Made by a program: the position numbers and the translations under genes
In this document: piece after piece, positions 28,201-36,679 of the stretch
Numbering within the stretch: position 1 is the stretch's first letter
Layout: each line of letters opens with the position of its first letter
Notes under the pieces: model-generated
The model's input: the letters and a program-made list of their open reading frames with translations, nothing else
Database searches by the model: none
Told to the model about the DNA's origin: nothing
DNA from: Niabella yanshanensis
Lineage (GTDB): Bacteria > Bacteroidota > Bacteroidia > Chitinophagales > Chitinophagaceae
Assembly (NCBI RefSeq): GCF_034424215.1
Contig: NZ_CP139960.1
Coordinates: 4,712,001 to 4,776,000 of the forward strand
Length of the DNA stretch: 64,000 nt
Direction of reading: 5' to 3'

Positions 28201-28344
28201 ATACCGGTCTTGCAAAGCGGTGATTACAGTATTGTTGGATAAGCCATCCTCCACCTGGTAATGCCTGAAATCAAATGGCTGAGCTTTTACATGAGCTATA
28301 CAATAAAAGCAGGTAAACAAAAACAAAGCAAAATATCTCATCAT
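25210..28344 (-). CDS. Hybrid-type sensor histidine kinase with Reg_prop propellers (detached HTCS sensor half)
   Basis: The start is put at 28344 (MMRYFALFLFTCFYCIAHVKAQ, a signal peptide); the frame remains open for 38 codons upstream without signal features. The 1044-aa protein has Reg_prop repeats forming two seven-bladed propellers (about residues 25-660, repeated GxIWVGT/GLxxxD units), a Y_Y_Y domain (about 660-735), one membrane helix (LAYFLYVILIVASIMAIL), HisKA with His821 in FFTNITHEIKTPLTL, and HATPase_c with N box ISNLLDNAIKY and G box GSGIGLSLV. It ends after the ATPase domain, where a normal HTCS would continue into a receiver and AraC domain. The periplasmic part should bind an oligosaccharide of the co-regulated locus. 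Confidence 0.94.
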   Translation of the reverse strand: MMRYFALFLFTCFYCIAHVKAQPFDFRHYQVEDGLSNNTVITALQDRYGFIWLGTSEGLNRFDGNSFKVYRQQANNPHSLKSNSVYCLYEDRKGHLWVGTEKGIAAYDSDLDQFHHPILMEDGPVRSICEDTEGLLWFIFRDELYYYDPLAKKTFKKYIPGVLQVSVITRDPKGGIWAGSVEGAVVYIHHKNATIYPLFSPSQNSIEALSLAKDNRLFIGCSREGLLELDLTSKKTRHLIREKNSHQTIFVRNILQASDTSIFISTEDGLYIYNPANGKYQSIHKDPMNPFSLSDNALYALCKDREGGIWVGSYFGGLNYLPNAALTFEKYFPTAHPHSLSGNAVREITKDHYGRLWIGSEDGGLTMYDPVKKVFTRHTPDTENGLSSTNVHGLLAIGNQLLIGTFEHGLDIMDIQGGKVSRHFSAGAGSHDLKSNFINKILQTANGSILICTAHGLFHFDIKKERFYPVRALPGDAFYSAITQDTNGTVWVGTHNKGLFYINNKDTLSFKLYADKDNRLGRTRILYLMADPDDHLWVCTIDGLFLIDLKNKTLLHYSQDEGLPSNTIYSIIKDNSGNYWIPTSRGLALMEATTKKIKIFRQYNGLLNNQFNYQSAFKDTDGQIYLGSIKGLIRFNPAFHRPGQYIPLLYITGLQQLGTSATVAGAKDDTPLINKDGVTLAYNEATFNIDYVALNYTDPTNIEYAYQINNGGWYPIGNSRKITFTNLPPGKYHISVRSTNNNGEWMPNSKTLSIEILPPFWQSKLAYFLYVILIVASIMAILSYYTRRQKEKQLYKMNVFTLNKEKELYQSKMDFFTNITHEIKTPLTLIKLPLERITAALTHAPHLHQYLQIMNSNTERLLELTSQLLDFRKIETEHYHLFLAELDVVVITEKLLQSFSPAIAEKNITLRFEPPAGGIIIAADEEALVKIISNLLDNAIKYCHKQVTVNFEINKVAQWVTLSITNDGATVPEDMRSHIFEPFVRHHQKGVGGSGIGLSLVYSLVQLHQGKMEYNVFNNINIFSVAFPLKISSLDINSPTNDES

Positions 28345-28374
28345 CAGACAGTAATTACAATATGTTTCAAAATT

Positions 28375-28442
28375 GGTACAATTTGATGACATTTTGAGAC
28401 AAAATGAAAAATCGTTTTTGCTATAGAAGGATATCTTTACAA
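28375..28442 (+). promoter_or_regulatory. Candidate HTCS-binding element and promoter, copy 1
   Basis: A 68-bp block matching 36680-36747 at 53 of 68 positions without gaps. It contains a direct repeat TACAATTTGA (28377-28386) and GACAAAATGA (28398-28407) spaced 21 bp start to start, a central-CG near-palindrome (28407-28420) and a promoter -7-like TATCTTTAC (28432-28440). Two repeats two helical turns apart suit an AraC-type dimer. It faces the + strand operon starting at 28663 and would give a leader of about 215 bases. Confidence 0.75.
28407..28420. promoter_or_regulatory. LacI-type operator candidate within HTCS element copy 1
   Basis: AAAAATCGTTTTTG shares 13 bases (AAAATCGTTTTTG) with the reverse complements of the sites at 23225 and 51670. 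It lies between the direct repeat and the -7-like element, where a bound repressor would block transcription. Confidence 0.5.
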
Positions 28443-28560
28443 TCAGTTTGCCCGGCAATGAAATTAATTTGAACCAGAATTGGCCATAGTGAAAGAAATA
28501 TAAAATATACCTGCTACGACGCTTTATTGATCTGTAAACTTCGGGAATACTTCAACTGCT

Positions 28561-28577
28561 CAAACAGTAACTGTTTG
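28561..28577. promoter_or_regulatory. Perfect 17-bp palindrome CAAACAGTAACTGTTTG in the leader of the SusC/D operon
   Basis: Two 8-bp arms around a single base, 85 bp upstream of the first start codon. The one-base centre rules out a simple hairpin, which favours a dimeric DNA-binding protein. I did not see a second copy in the window, and the regulator is unknown. Confidence 0.5.
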
Positions 28578-28662
28578 TTAACAGGAGTAGTGTGCGTGGT
28601 AGCCCGGCGGGCAAACCCAATAAGGAACGGATTCTCAAATTGTATTTATAAACAACTGTCAT

Positions 28663-29988
28663 ATGAAACGAAATTTCTTATTGCATTTTAAGTATTTATG
28701 GGGTATTATAGCATCGCTTTTTATAGTGTTTGCCTGTAAAAAAGATGAGGCTGCTCAAAAGGATCGGCCCATTCCCTTTGATCCCTCCAAACCGGTGACC
28801 ATTGAAAGGTTCACCCCCGATAGTGGCGGTGTTACCACGCAAATGGTTATTTATGGGAGCAATTTTGGTACGGATACTTCCCAGATAAAGGTTTATATAA
28901 ATGATAAACGAGCGCCTTTAATAGGTTCATCAGGCTCCATTTTATATGTATTAGTACCATCCAAAGCGGGTACCGGCGATGTAAGGGTCGTAATGGGTAC
29001 CGGCGCTGATACGAAGGAAGTGAAATCAACTATGCCCTTTAGGTATATTTTCAGGCCATCGGTAAGTACATTAGCTGGTTTTACCAACGAAAGAGGAGAG
29101 TCTTCAATAGTAGATGGGGATATAAAAAAGGCCCAGTTTGAGGAACCCTATTGGCTTTGCTTCGATCAGCATAAAAATATCTATCTGCTGGAAGAATCGA
29201 GGGGACTACGATTCATAGACTCCGCGTTAACAACAGTAAAAACACTTTTTAGAAGCGGTAACGGATTGAGCCGTGTACGAACCTTATCATTCAACCCAAC
29301 CTGGGATACTTTATATGTGACTAATGATCAGGGTGATGACAGGGGCATCAGCTCGGTAGTGCTGACACCTATTTCAGGGTTCACACGTTGGAATGCCCTA
29401 ACTTATAGTAAACAATGCAACGGCGGTGATGTGCAGCCGCAAACAGGCGATTATTTTATTAACTCTTATGCTAACGGGCAAGTATACCAATGGGATCGTG
29501 GTACCAAGTCTTTAAAAGAATTATACAGAGTGGGTGATAATCAATGGGAATTTAATATACAGTTTGCTCCGAGTGGTGATTTTGCCTATCTGGTAGCCGT
29601 AAACAGGCACTATATACTAAAAGCTGATTATAACCGGCAAACCCGCACACTGGAATCACCGGTACATTTCGTGGGCCAAAGAAGCTCCGCCGGTTACCAG
29701 GATGGAGTGGGAACAGCAGCCAAGTTCAATGAACCACACCAGGGTGCTTTTGATGAATTTGACAATTTTTATGTGTGCGATAGAATGAACCATGTAATCC
29801 GCAAAATAACGCCAGATGGAGTTGTAAGCACGTTTGCGGGCAGGCCTAACCAATATGGATACACGGATGGTGCTTTGAGAGATGCCCGCTTTGACCGCCC
29901 ACATGGTATAATCTACAATAAGGACATTGGAACATTTTACATAGCCGACCAGAAAAACCGGCGCATCAGAGTAATCACAACCGAATAA
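28663..29988 (+). CDS. IPT/TIG and NHL-repeat lipoprotein (probable surface glycan-binding protein)
   Basis: 441 aa. The lipoprotein signal has lipobox IVFAC (Cys25). An IPT/TIG Ig-like domain covers about residues 45-130 (VTIERFTPDSGGVTTQMVIYG). The rest is an NHL-type beta-propeller with AGFTNERGESSIVDGD, DGVGTAAKFNEPHQGAFDEF, MNHVIRKITPDGVVSTFAG and QKNRRIRVITTE. Such TIG-NHL proteins are frequent members of SusC/SusD operons and are thought to bind glycan at the cell surface. It is the first gene of the operon and ends 11 bp before susC. The long leader holds the HTCS element and a palindrome. Substrate not evident. Confidence 0.87.
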   Translation: MKRNFLLHFKYLWGIIASLFIVFACKKDEAAQKDRPIPFDPSKPVTIERFTPDSGGVTTQMVIYGSNFGTDTSQIKVYINDKRAPLIGSSGSILYVLVPSKAGTGDVRVVMGTGADTKEVKSTMPFRYIFRPSVSTLAGFTNERGESSIVDGDIKKAQFEEPYWLCFDQHKNIYLLEESRGLRFIDSALTTVKTLFRSGNGLSRVRTLSFNPTWDTLYVTNDQGDDRGISSVVLTPISGFTRWNALTYSKQCNGGDVQPQTGDYFINSYANGQVYQWDRGTKSLKELYRVGDNQWEFNIQFAPSGDFAYLVAVNRHYILKADYNRQTRTLESPVHFVGQRSSAGYQDGVGTAAKFNEPHQGAFDEFDNFYVCDRMNHVIRKITPDGVVSTFAGRPNQYGYTDGALRDARFDRPHGIIYNKDIGTFYIADQKNRRIRVITTE

Positions 29989-29999
29989 AACCAGCCATA

Positions 30000-32900
30000 A
30001 TGAGAAAATATATCATTCTACTTTTTCTAACCTTTACGTTAGGCAGCTTACTGGCGCAGGATGTGGAAGTGATCGGTACTATTACCGATCCTACCAATGC
30101 ACCTATGCCAGCTGTAAGCATCACTATTAAAGACCAGGCCGGCCTTGGTACTTCTTCCAATGCCGACGGGAAGTATAAGATAAAGACCGATGCGTATAGT
30201 ATTCTGGTGTTCTCTTTTGTGGGATACAAAACACAGGAAATTAAAGTAGGTCAAAAATCGCTTGTAAATGTAGTGATGCAGCCGGCAGATTCCAGTATTA
30301 TGGACCAGGTAGTTATCACGGCAACCGGTATTAAAAAGAAGATCACCAACACAGGAGCAATTACAACTGTTAATATCGATGATATCAGGGTTCCGGGAGC
30401 CAATATCACCAATGCGCTGGCAGGTAATGTAGCCGGAATTATCGCCATGCAAACTTCTGGCGAGCCCGGCTTCAATAACTCGCAGTTTTGGATCAGGGGT
30501 ATGTCAACCTTTGGTGCTAACCAGGGTGCGCTGGTAATGGTAGATGGCTTTGAGAGGCCTTTCAACGAGATCAATATTGAGGACATAGAATCTTTCTCGG
30601 TATTAAAGGATGCATCGGCTACAGCTTTATACGGTTCCAAGGGTGCAAATGGAGTTATTTTGATTACCACCAAGAATGGTAAGGCGGGCCGAATTGCTAT
30701 CGATGGCAGAGTGCAGGCAGGCTACGTAACCCGAACACGCACGCCTGAATATGTAGACGGCTATGAATATGCAAAGCTGGTAAATGAAGCCCTTATTACC
30801 CGTAACCGCGAGCCGCTATACACACCTAATGAACTGGAGATTATTAAAAATAATCTGGACCCGGATCTCTATCCAAATGTAGACTGGATGGATCTGATGT
30901 TGCGTCCTTCTACCAATAATTTAAACGCCTCTCTCAATTTCAAAGGGGGTGGATCTACTGCCAGGTATTTTGTGTCTACAGCCTATTTTAATGAAGGCGG
31001 CATGTACGAAAGTGATGCCTCATTAAAAGAGTATAAAACCAATGCCAACCGCGAGCGGTGGAATTATCGCACTAATTTCGATTTTGATATCACTAAAACA
31101 ACTTTACTGCGCCTGGGTGTTGCCGGATTTTTGGAGAAAAAGAATTCACCTGGCTTAGGACATTTTATCTGGGAATCGCTGGTTGGTACCAATCCTACGG
31201 CAACGCCTGTATTATACTCGAATGGCCTGGTACCTGCTTATGGCACAGGGGCTCAAACTAATCCATGGGTGCTTACTACTCAAACAGGTTACAAAGAGTT
31301 CTGGCAAAACAATATCAATACCAATGTTAATGTGGAACAAAGGCTCGATTTTATTACCAAAGGTTTAAGAGCCGTGGCCCGTGTGGCTTTTGATGCTGAT
31401 AGCCGCAACGAAATATTCAGGCAGAAGTGGCCGGAGCAGTTTAATGTGGAAAGAAGAAGAGACCGCAATGGTAACCTGGTATTCGTACGCAAATCACCAG
31501 AATCGCTGATGTTTCAGACCAGTGCCGCCAGTGGTACACGTATTTTAGAGTTGAACGGCGAGCTGGTATATAACCGAAATTTTTCCGGTCATAATGTTGA
31601 TGCATTGGTTAGGTATTTTCGCCGTGAGTCCAGAAGTTCTGTAAGTGTGGGCACTGATATTGCTAACGGCATACCTTATCGCAATCTTTCTTTTTCAGGC
31701 CATACAGGATATTCTTTTAGAAATAAGTACCTGGCCGCTTTTGATTTTGGCTATACTGGTTCGGAGAATTTTAGAGTAGGCAGGCAGTTCGGATTTTTTC
31801 CTGCAGTTTCAGGTGGATGGGTGATTTCTGAGGAGAACTGGTTTAGAAAAGTTCCTTGGCTGGATCTTCTTAAAGTCCGGTACTCCCATGGTTGGGTAGG
31901 TAACGACAACTTGGGCAGACGCTTTGCCTATTTAAGCGTGCTGGATTATTACCGGAATGGAGATGGAGTGATAGACCGCAGTTTTAATTTTGGTGATTTG
32001 GTGAATCCTAACCGGTTCAATGCTTTGGGGTATATGCAGGTAGCCTCCAATGAATTAACCTGGGAAACAGGTGTGAAAAAAGACCTGGGTTTAGAGATCA
32101 ATATTTTAAAGAACATGTTTACTTTTTATATGGATCTTTTTGAGGAAACGCGCGACGATATCTTTATACAGCGCAACTTCCTTCCTGCAATGGTAGGTAT
32201 CACCAGCGCTCCGTTTGCAAATGTGGGGAAAACATTGAATCGCGGCTTTGATGGCAACTTCTCGTTCCGGAAAAACCTGGGCCAGGTAGACTTTACAGCG
32301 CGGGGCAATATCACTTATTATAGAAATGAGATCGTTGAAAGAGATGAGCAATATAATTTTTATCCCTATCGCTCACAGGAAGGTTTCCGGATAGATCAAA
32401 GAAGAGGTTTGATAGCAGAAGGACTATTTAAAGATTATGAAGAGATAAGAAACAGCCCGCGTCAGACGTATGGAGCTTATATGCCTGGCGACATCCGGTA
32501 CAAGGACGTAAACGGAGATGGCGTCATTAATGATGATGATATCGTACCTATCGGTGCCAGCAACAGGCCCGCACTGATCTATGGTTTAGGTACTTCTGCC
32601 AGATGGAAGGGCATTGACTTTAACATACATTTCCAGGGAGCCGGACGATCAGCCTATTTTATTGATGGACCCAGTGTTTATCCTTTCACTGCTGGTTCCT
32701 GGGGTAATATTTTAACCGAGGCCGGTAATCCAGCCAACAGGTGGATATCTGCAGATATCTCGGGCGATCCTGCCACAGAAAACCCCAATGCAAAGTATCC
32801 AAGGTTAAGTTATGGGGGTAACGCCAATAACTATCGACCTTCTACCTACTGGCTGAGAGACGGGCAGTACCTGAGATTAAAGACCCTGGAGCTGGGATAT

Positions 32901-33080
32901 TCTTTTCCTAAGCTGCAACTCCAGAAATTCCATATGTCTGTAGCCCGTATTTATGTAGTAGGCCAGAATCTTTTCGTATGGGATAAATTGAAGATATGGG
33001 ATCCGGAACTGGCAAATGGTAATGGCATGGCTTATCCGCCTGCTAAAACGATAACAGTCGGACTAAATATTACATTATAA
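30000..33080 (+). CDS. SusC-family TonB-linked outer-membrane transporter
   Basis: 1026 aa with signal peptide ending about SLLAQD. Order: CarboxypepD_reg domain (about residues 22-105, VIGTITDPTNAPM), then a TonB-dependent plug (about 115-225) with the SusC signature LKDASATALYGSKGANGVILITT, then the large barrel ending TITVGLNITL. There is no STN domain, which fits control by a two-component system and not by sigma/anti-sigma signalling. It forms the transport pore with the SusD protein encoded 73 bp downstream. The transported oligosaccharide is unknown. Confidence 0.96.
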   Translation: MRKYIILLFLTFTLGSLLAQDVEVIGTITDPTNAPMPAVSITIKDQAGLGTSSNADGKYKIKTDAYSILVFSFVGYKTQEIKVGQKSLVNVVMQPADSSIMDQVVITATGIKKKITNTGAITTVNIDDIRVPGANITNALAGNVAGIIAMQTSGEPGFNNSQFWIRGMSTFGANQGALVMVDGFERPFNEINIEDIESFSVLKDASATALYGSKGANGVILITTKNGKAGRIAIDGRVQAGYVTRTRTPEYVDGYEYAKLVNEALITRNREPLYTPNELEIIKNNLDPDLYPNVDWMDLMLRPSTNNLNASLNFKGGGSTARYFVSTAYFNEGGMYESDASLKEYKTNANRERWNYRTNFDFDITKTTLLRLGVAGFLEKKNSPGLGHFIWESLVGTNPTATPVLYSNGLVPAYGTGAQTNPWVLTTQTGYKEFWQNNINTNVNVEQRLDFITKGLRAVARVAFDADSRNEIFRQKWPEQFNVERRRDRNGNLVFVRKSPESLMFQTSAASGTRILELNGELVYNRNFSGHNVDALVRYFRRESRSSVSVGTDIANGIPYRNLSFSGHTGYSFRNKYLAAFDFGYTGSENFRVGRQFGFFPAVSGGWVISEENWFRKVPWLDLLKVRYSHGWVGNDNLGRRFAYLSVLDYYRNGDGVIDRSFNFGDLVNPNRFNALGYMQVASNELTWETGVKKDLGLEINILKNMFTFYMDLFEETRDDIFIQRNFLPAMVGITSAPFANVGKTLNRGFDGNFSFRKNLGQVDFTARGNITYYRNEIVERDEQYNFYPYRSQEGFRIDQRRGLIAEGLFKDYEEIRNSPRQTYGAYMPGDIRYKDVNGDGVINDDDIVPIGASNRPALIYGLGTSARWKGIDFNIHFQGAGRSAYFIDGPSVYPFTAGSWGNILTEAGNPANRWISADISGDPATENPNAKYPRLSYGGNANNYRPSTYWLRDGQYLRLKTLELGYSFPKLQLQKFHMSVARIYVVGQNLFVWDKLKIWDPELANGNGMAYPPAKTITVGLNITL

Positions 33081-33153
33081 AATTGTTGTGGATAAAGCCA
33101 TCATTAGATTTTAATAATCGGGTGACTTTTTTCATACACCAAATATTATAAAG

Positions 33154-35166
33154 ATGAAAAAAAGTTTTGTAGCATTCGTCACAGCCCTCCTGGTATTGCA
33201 GTTGGCCAGCTCCTGCAAAAAGTACCTGGACATGGAACATTTTTTTAAAGACCGCCAGAATATAGATACTGTTTTTGCACGCAGGGATTATACCGAGCAA
33301 TGGCTGGCAGACGTATATACTCATCTAAGAGGCCCTAATACAGATGTAGGAAATAAGAATGATGTATTGTCTAATTTCCTTTCAGATGATATGTTTTTCG
33401 GTGATAGGATAAAAGACGGGAGGTTTTCTAATTCCGAGTATAAAAACTTTAAGAACGGAGATTATAACGAGGCTAACTGGCAGGAGTCGTGGGCTTCCTG
33501 CTATCAGGGTATCCGGAAGGCTTCCATTTTTATTGATAATGTCGATAAAAACCGCCAGATGACCCGGGAAGAGATAACTGATCGCAAAGCACAAGCCAGG
33601 TTTTTAAGGGCCTATTACTATTGGCTGTTGATCAGGAAATATGGTCCCGTACCATTGGTGCCCGAACACGGCCTGGATTATACTGAAAGCTATAGTGATC
33701 TTTCCTTACCTCGTAATACACACGACGAATGTGTTGATTTTATCACAAAGGAACTGGCTTTGGCAGCCAAAGATCTGCCTGCTTCACTCAGGGACTCGCG
33801 TAATCTGGTTCGTCCTACTAAAGGTGCTGCTTTAGCTGCGAGAGCAAAGGTATACCTGTACGCTGCAAGTCCTTTATATAATGGCAATGCCGATATGGCG
33901 GATCTGACAGATGATAAAGGAAAGCAATTGATTGCTCAGCAATACAACGAAGAAAAATGGGCCAGGGCAGCCGCAGCAGCCAAAGAAATAATAGACCTGG
34001 GCGTATATAAATTGTACACCTATCCTTATCATGCTGAAAGCCAGGGACCAGACTATCCGCCGACGATTATTCCTCCGTTTAACGCTAAATATTCTAATGC
34101 TAATTTTCCTAATGGATGGAAGGATATTGATCCAATGGAATCGTACCGGGCCTTGTTTAACGGAAACGTATCGTTCCTGGGTAACCCTGAAGTAATATTT
34201 TCAAGGGTTACGGAAATTGGAAGCCAGTTAACAACAGATCTGCCCATGCACCAGGCGCCTTATTCTTTAAATGGCTGGAATACGTACGGTCTTACTCAAA
34301 AGCAGGTAGATGCTTATGCCATGAGCGATGGCAGCGATGTGCCTTTAAGCCCGAGAGTAACAGGATTCACTGCCAGCAACACCTCACACCTTCCTTTGCC
34401 GGCCAATGTATCGCTGCAATACGCTAACAGGGAGCCCCGCTTTTATGCATCAGTTGCTTATAACGGAAGTATATGGTATCGTACCAGCATTAACCTGCAG
34501 TCAGAACGGGAAAAGCAGGTGTTTTACTATCGTGGTTTGGCTGATGGAAAACAACCTGCGTCTCCTGAATTCTATATCAGAACCGGTATTGGTATCAAAA
34601 AATATGTAAATACACTGGATGCTGCATTTAGAAGCACGCCGGAGGGAGGTTATAATGTTCCCAAAACAGAACCCGCTATAAGGTATGCAGAAATATTGCT
34701 GATCTATGCGGAGGCGATGAATGAGCTCGGCAGCGCACATAGTATCCCAACTTTTGACGGTAGTGGTAATGTCAGCGTTAGCCGCAATGTTTCAGAAATG
34801 AGCAAAGCCATTAGCCAGGTGCGCATACGGGGTGGTGTACCTGATCATGAAGCAGCGGTATACGCCTCAAGAGACGAACTGAGAAAAAAGATAAAAAGGG
34901 AATGGCAGATAGAGTTCCTTGCCGAAAATCACCGGTACTTTGATTTAAGGCGATGGAAGGATGCGCCGGTTGAAGAAGCAACACCTGTGATGGGCTGTAA
35001 TATGGATATGACTTCAAACCAGAGAGATCTTTTTCATACACCAGTAATCATTGCGTCCCTACCCACGATTTTTGTGAAGAAAATGTACCTGTGGCCAATT
35101 CCCCATGAAGAACTGAGAAGAAATGTTAGATTAACTCAAAACCCGGGATGGACAACCCCTTATTAA
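33154..35166 (+). CDS. SusD-family (RagB) glycan-binding lipoprotein
   Basis: 670 aa. Signal and lipobox LQLASSC (Cys21). SusD-like N-terminal domain: LDMEHFFKDRQNIDTVFA, then RAYYYWLLIRKYGPVPLVPEHG; the RagB/SusD C-terminal domain includes RYAEILLIYAEAMNELG, KKIKREWQIEFLAENHRYFDLRRWKDA and YLWPIPHEELRRN. It is longer than typical SusD proteins because of insertions in the 300-500 region. It caps the SusC barrel and captures glycan at the surface. It lies 73 bp after susC and 19 bp before the DUF1735-type gene. Confidence 0.95.
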   Translation: MKKSFVAFVTALLVLQLASSCKKYLDMEHFFKDRQNIDTVFARRDYTEQWLADVYTHLRGPNTDVGNKNDVLSNFLSDDMFFGDRIKDGRFSNSEYKNFKNGDYNEANWQESWASCYQGIRKASIFIDNVDKNRQMTREEITDRKAQARFLRAYYYWLLIRKYGPVPLVPEHGLDYTESYSDLSLPRNTHDECVDFITKELALAAKDLPASLRDSRNLVRPTKGAALAARAKVYLYAASPLYNGNADMADLTDDKGKQLIAQQYNEEKWARAAAAAKEIIDLGVYKLYTYPYHAESQGPDYPPTIIPPFNAKYSNANFPNGWKDIDPMESYRALFNGNVSFLGNPEVIFSRVTEIGSQLTTDLPMHQAPYSLNGWNTYGLTQKQVDAYAMSDGSDVPLSPRVTGFTASNTSHLPLPANVSLQYANREPRFYASVAYNGSIWYRTSINLQSEREKQVFYYRGLADGKQPASPEFYIRTGIGIKKYVNTLDAAFRSTPEGGYNVPKTEPAIRYAEILLIYAEAMNELGSAHSIPTFDGSGNVSVSRNVSEMSKAISQVRIRGGVPDHEAAVYASRDELRKKIKREWQIEFLAENHRYFDLRRWKDAPVEEATPVMGCNMDMTSNQRDLFHTPVIIASLPTIFVKKMYLWPIPHEELRRNVRLTQNPGWTTPY

Positions 35167-35185
35167 AACTGATAATTTTTCAATC

Positions 35186-36151
35186 ATGAAATATTCTTAC
35201 TTATTAATATTATTGTTTAGCCTACTGACTGCAGGCTGTAACAAGGAATGGGAAGACGAGCTATTTGTAAAGGATGTAGCTTTTGTTAAGAACGGGGTAG
35301 TTCCTGTATATGCTAAATACCTTTCAACAGGAGGCGCCGTTACATTGAAAGTTCCGGTGGTTTTAAGTGGCAGCACTGAAAATACGGAAGAGGTACAGGT
35401 TACATTAGAACTGGATACAGATACACTGCAGAACCTTAATTTTGACCGGTTCAGGAACAGGCAGGATTTATACTTTATACAATTGCCCACTTCTAATTAT
35501 TCCTTTAGCTCCAATACGGCTACTATTCCTAAAAATTCCAATCTGGGCTACTTTGATTTAAACCTGAAGATGGAGAATATGGATATGTATAACAAGTATA
35601 TACTCCCGGTAAAGCTGGTATCCACTTCCAAATACGGTGTTTCCCAGCGCAGATGGTATAAGAAGTCGCTCATGCAGGTAATACCTTTTAACGATTACTC
35701 CGGTAATTATTCTGTGCCGGGCCAGGTAAAAAGAACAGAAGGGAATGAACCTGCTTTGACGGTGCCTAATCGTACTGCCTGGGTAGTTAATGAAAATACC
35801 GTATTCTTTTATGCAGGTGTAATTGAAGAAGAAGCTTATGACAGGTTGAAATATAAGATTAGCGCTCGTTTTAACACTGATGGCACAATTACTTTAACAG
35901 CCAATGATCCGGCCATTAAGTTTAAACAAAACGGCGGTACCTACACTGTTGCAAAAAAAATGGACGATGTACAGCCTTACCTGCAAAGAACAATTACCAC
36001 CATGAACCTGGATTACGAATATGAAGACATCACGCAGCCTACCTTTCCACTGCGGTACAGATTCACAGGAGCCATGGTATTGGAAAGAGTAAGAAACACA
36101 CAGATACCGGACGAGGATCAGCAGGTGGTGATCGATAGCGATATGTTCTGA
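35186..36151 (+). CDS. DUF1735-type surface lipoprotein (SusE-position)
   Basis: 321 aa. Lipobox LLTAGC (Cys18). The N-terminal half looks like DUF1735 (KDVAFVKNGVVPVYAKYLSTGG, YNKYILPVKLVSTS) and the C-terminal half like a DUF4361/DUF4973-type beta domain (DYSGNYSVPGQ, PLRYRFTGAMVLERV). Proteins of this build follow SusC/SusD in Bacteroidota loci and serve as accessory glycan binders. No catalytic motif is visible. It sits 19 bp after susD and 31 bp before the small secreted protein gene, inside the operon. Family naming is from recall. Confidence 0.78.
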   Translation: MKYSYLLILLFSLLTAGCNKEWEDELFVKDVAFVKNGVVPVYAKYLSTGGAVTLKVPVVLSGSTENTEEVQVTLELDTDTLQNLNFDRFRNRQDLYFIQLPTSNYSFSSNTATIPKNSNLGYFDLNLKMENMDMYNKYILPVKLVSTSKYGVSQRRWYKKSLMQVIPFNDYSGNYSVPGQVKRTEGNEPALTVPNRTAWVVNENTVFFYAGVIEEEAYDRLKYKISARFNTDGTITLTANDPAIKFKQNGGTYTVAKKMDDVQPYLQRTITTMNLDYEYEDITQPTFPLRYRFTGAMVLERVRNTQIPDEDQQVVIDSDMF

Positions 36152-36182
36152 TACAATTTTTAATGATGATAAAAAGAGGCTT

Positions 36183-36599
36183 ATGAAACATGTTTTTTTA
36201 GCTAGCTTGTGTTTAGCCGCCCATTTGTTTGTGTCGGCGCAAAAGATCTCAACAAAGCTGGAGCTTTTCGACGGAACCTGGCAGGTGACTATGCAAAGCT
36301 TACCCGGGGAACCAGGTAAGTTTGCGCCCCCAAAAACAAATGATTTTAAAGTGTATGACGGGGTGGGCAATTTCAGCCATATTATTTACGTGAATAATAA
36401 ATACGTAGAGCTGTCGAAGGGAACCATAGAATTTACTTCGGATTCTACCTATACGGAAAAACTTGAAAAGCATCTGGCGGTGCCTGCTTCGGTAAAAGAA
36501 GGTAAGATTGTATTCAGGTTTTTAGATGCGGATACATTTTTAATGAAATGGTCGCTCAATAATCTAAGCGGACAGGAAGTCTACAAAAGAGTAAAATAG
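36183..36599 (+). CDS. Small secreted protein, DUF4488/lipocalin-like
   Basis: 138 aa with a signal peptide (MKHVFLASLCLAAHLFVSAQ). The mature part opens with ELFDGTWQVTMQS, continues with FSHIIYVNNKYVELSKGTIEF and ends MKWSLNNLSGQEVYKRVK. This fits the DUF4488 lipocalin-like pattern (xGTWx start, small beta-barrel). Function unknown; it may bind a small ligand in the periplasm. Last gene of the operon, 31 bp behind the DUF1735-type gene. The next gene lies nearly 400 bp away behind the second HTCS element. Confidence 0.65.
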   Translation: MKHVFLASLCLAAHLFVSAQKISTKLELFDGTWQVTMQSLPGEPGKFAPPKTNDFKVYDGVGNFSHIIYVNNKYVELSKGTIEFTSDSTYTEKLEKHLAVPASVKEGKIVFRFLDADTFLMKWSLNNLSGQEVYKRVK

Positions 36600-36679
36600 G
36601 CGATTCTATTTCATGGCGCCTATGAATTCGACAGATATACAATGCCTGTAAAAGAAATAGTAATATCCGTATGAGAAAT

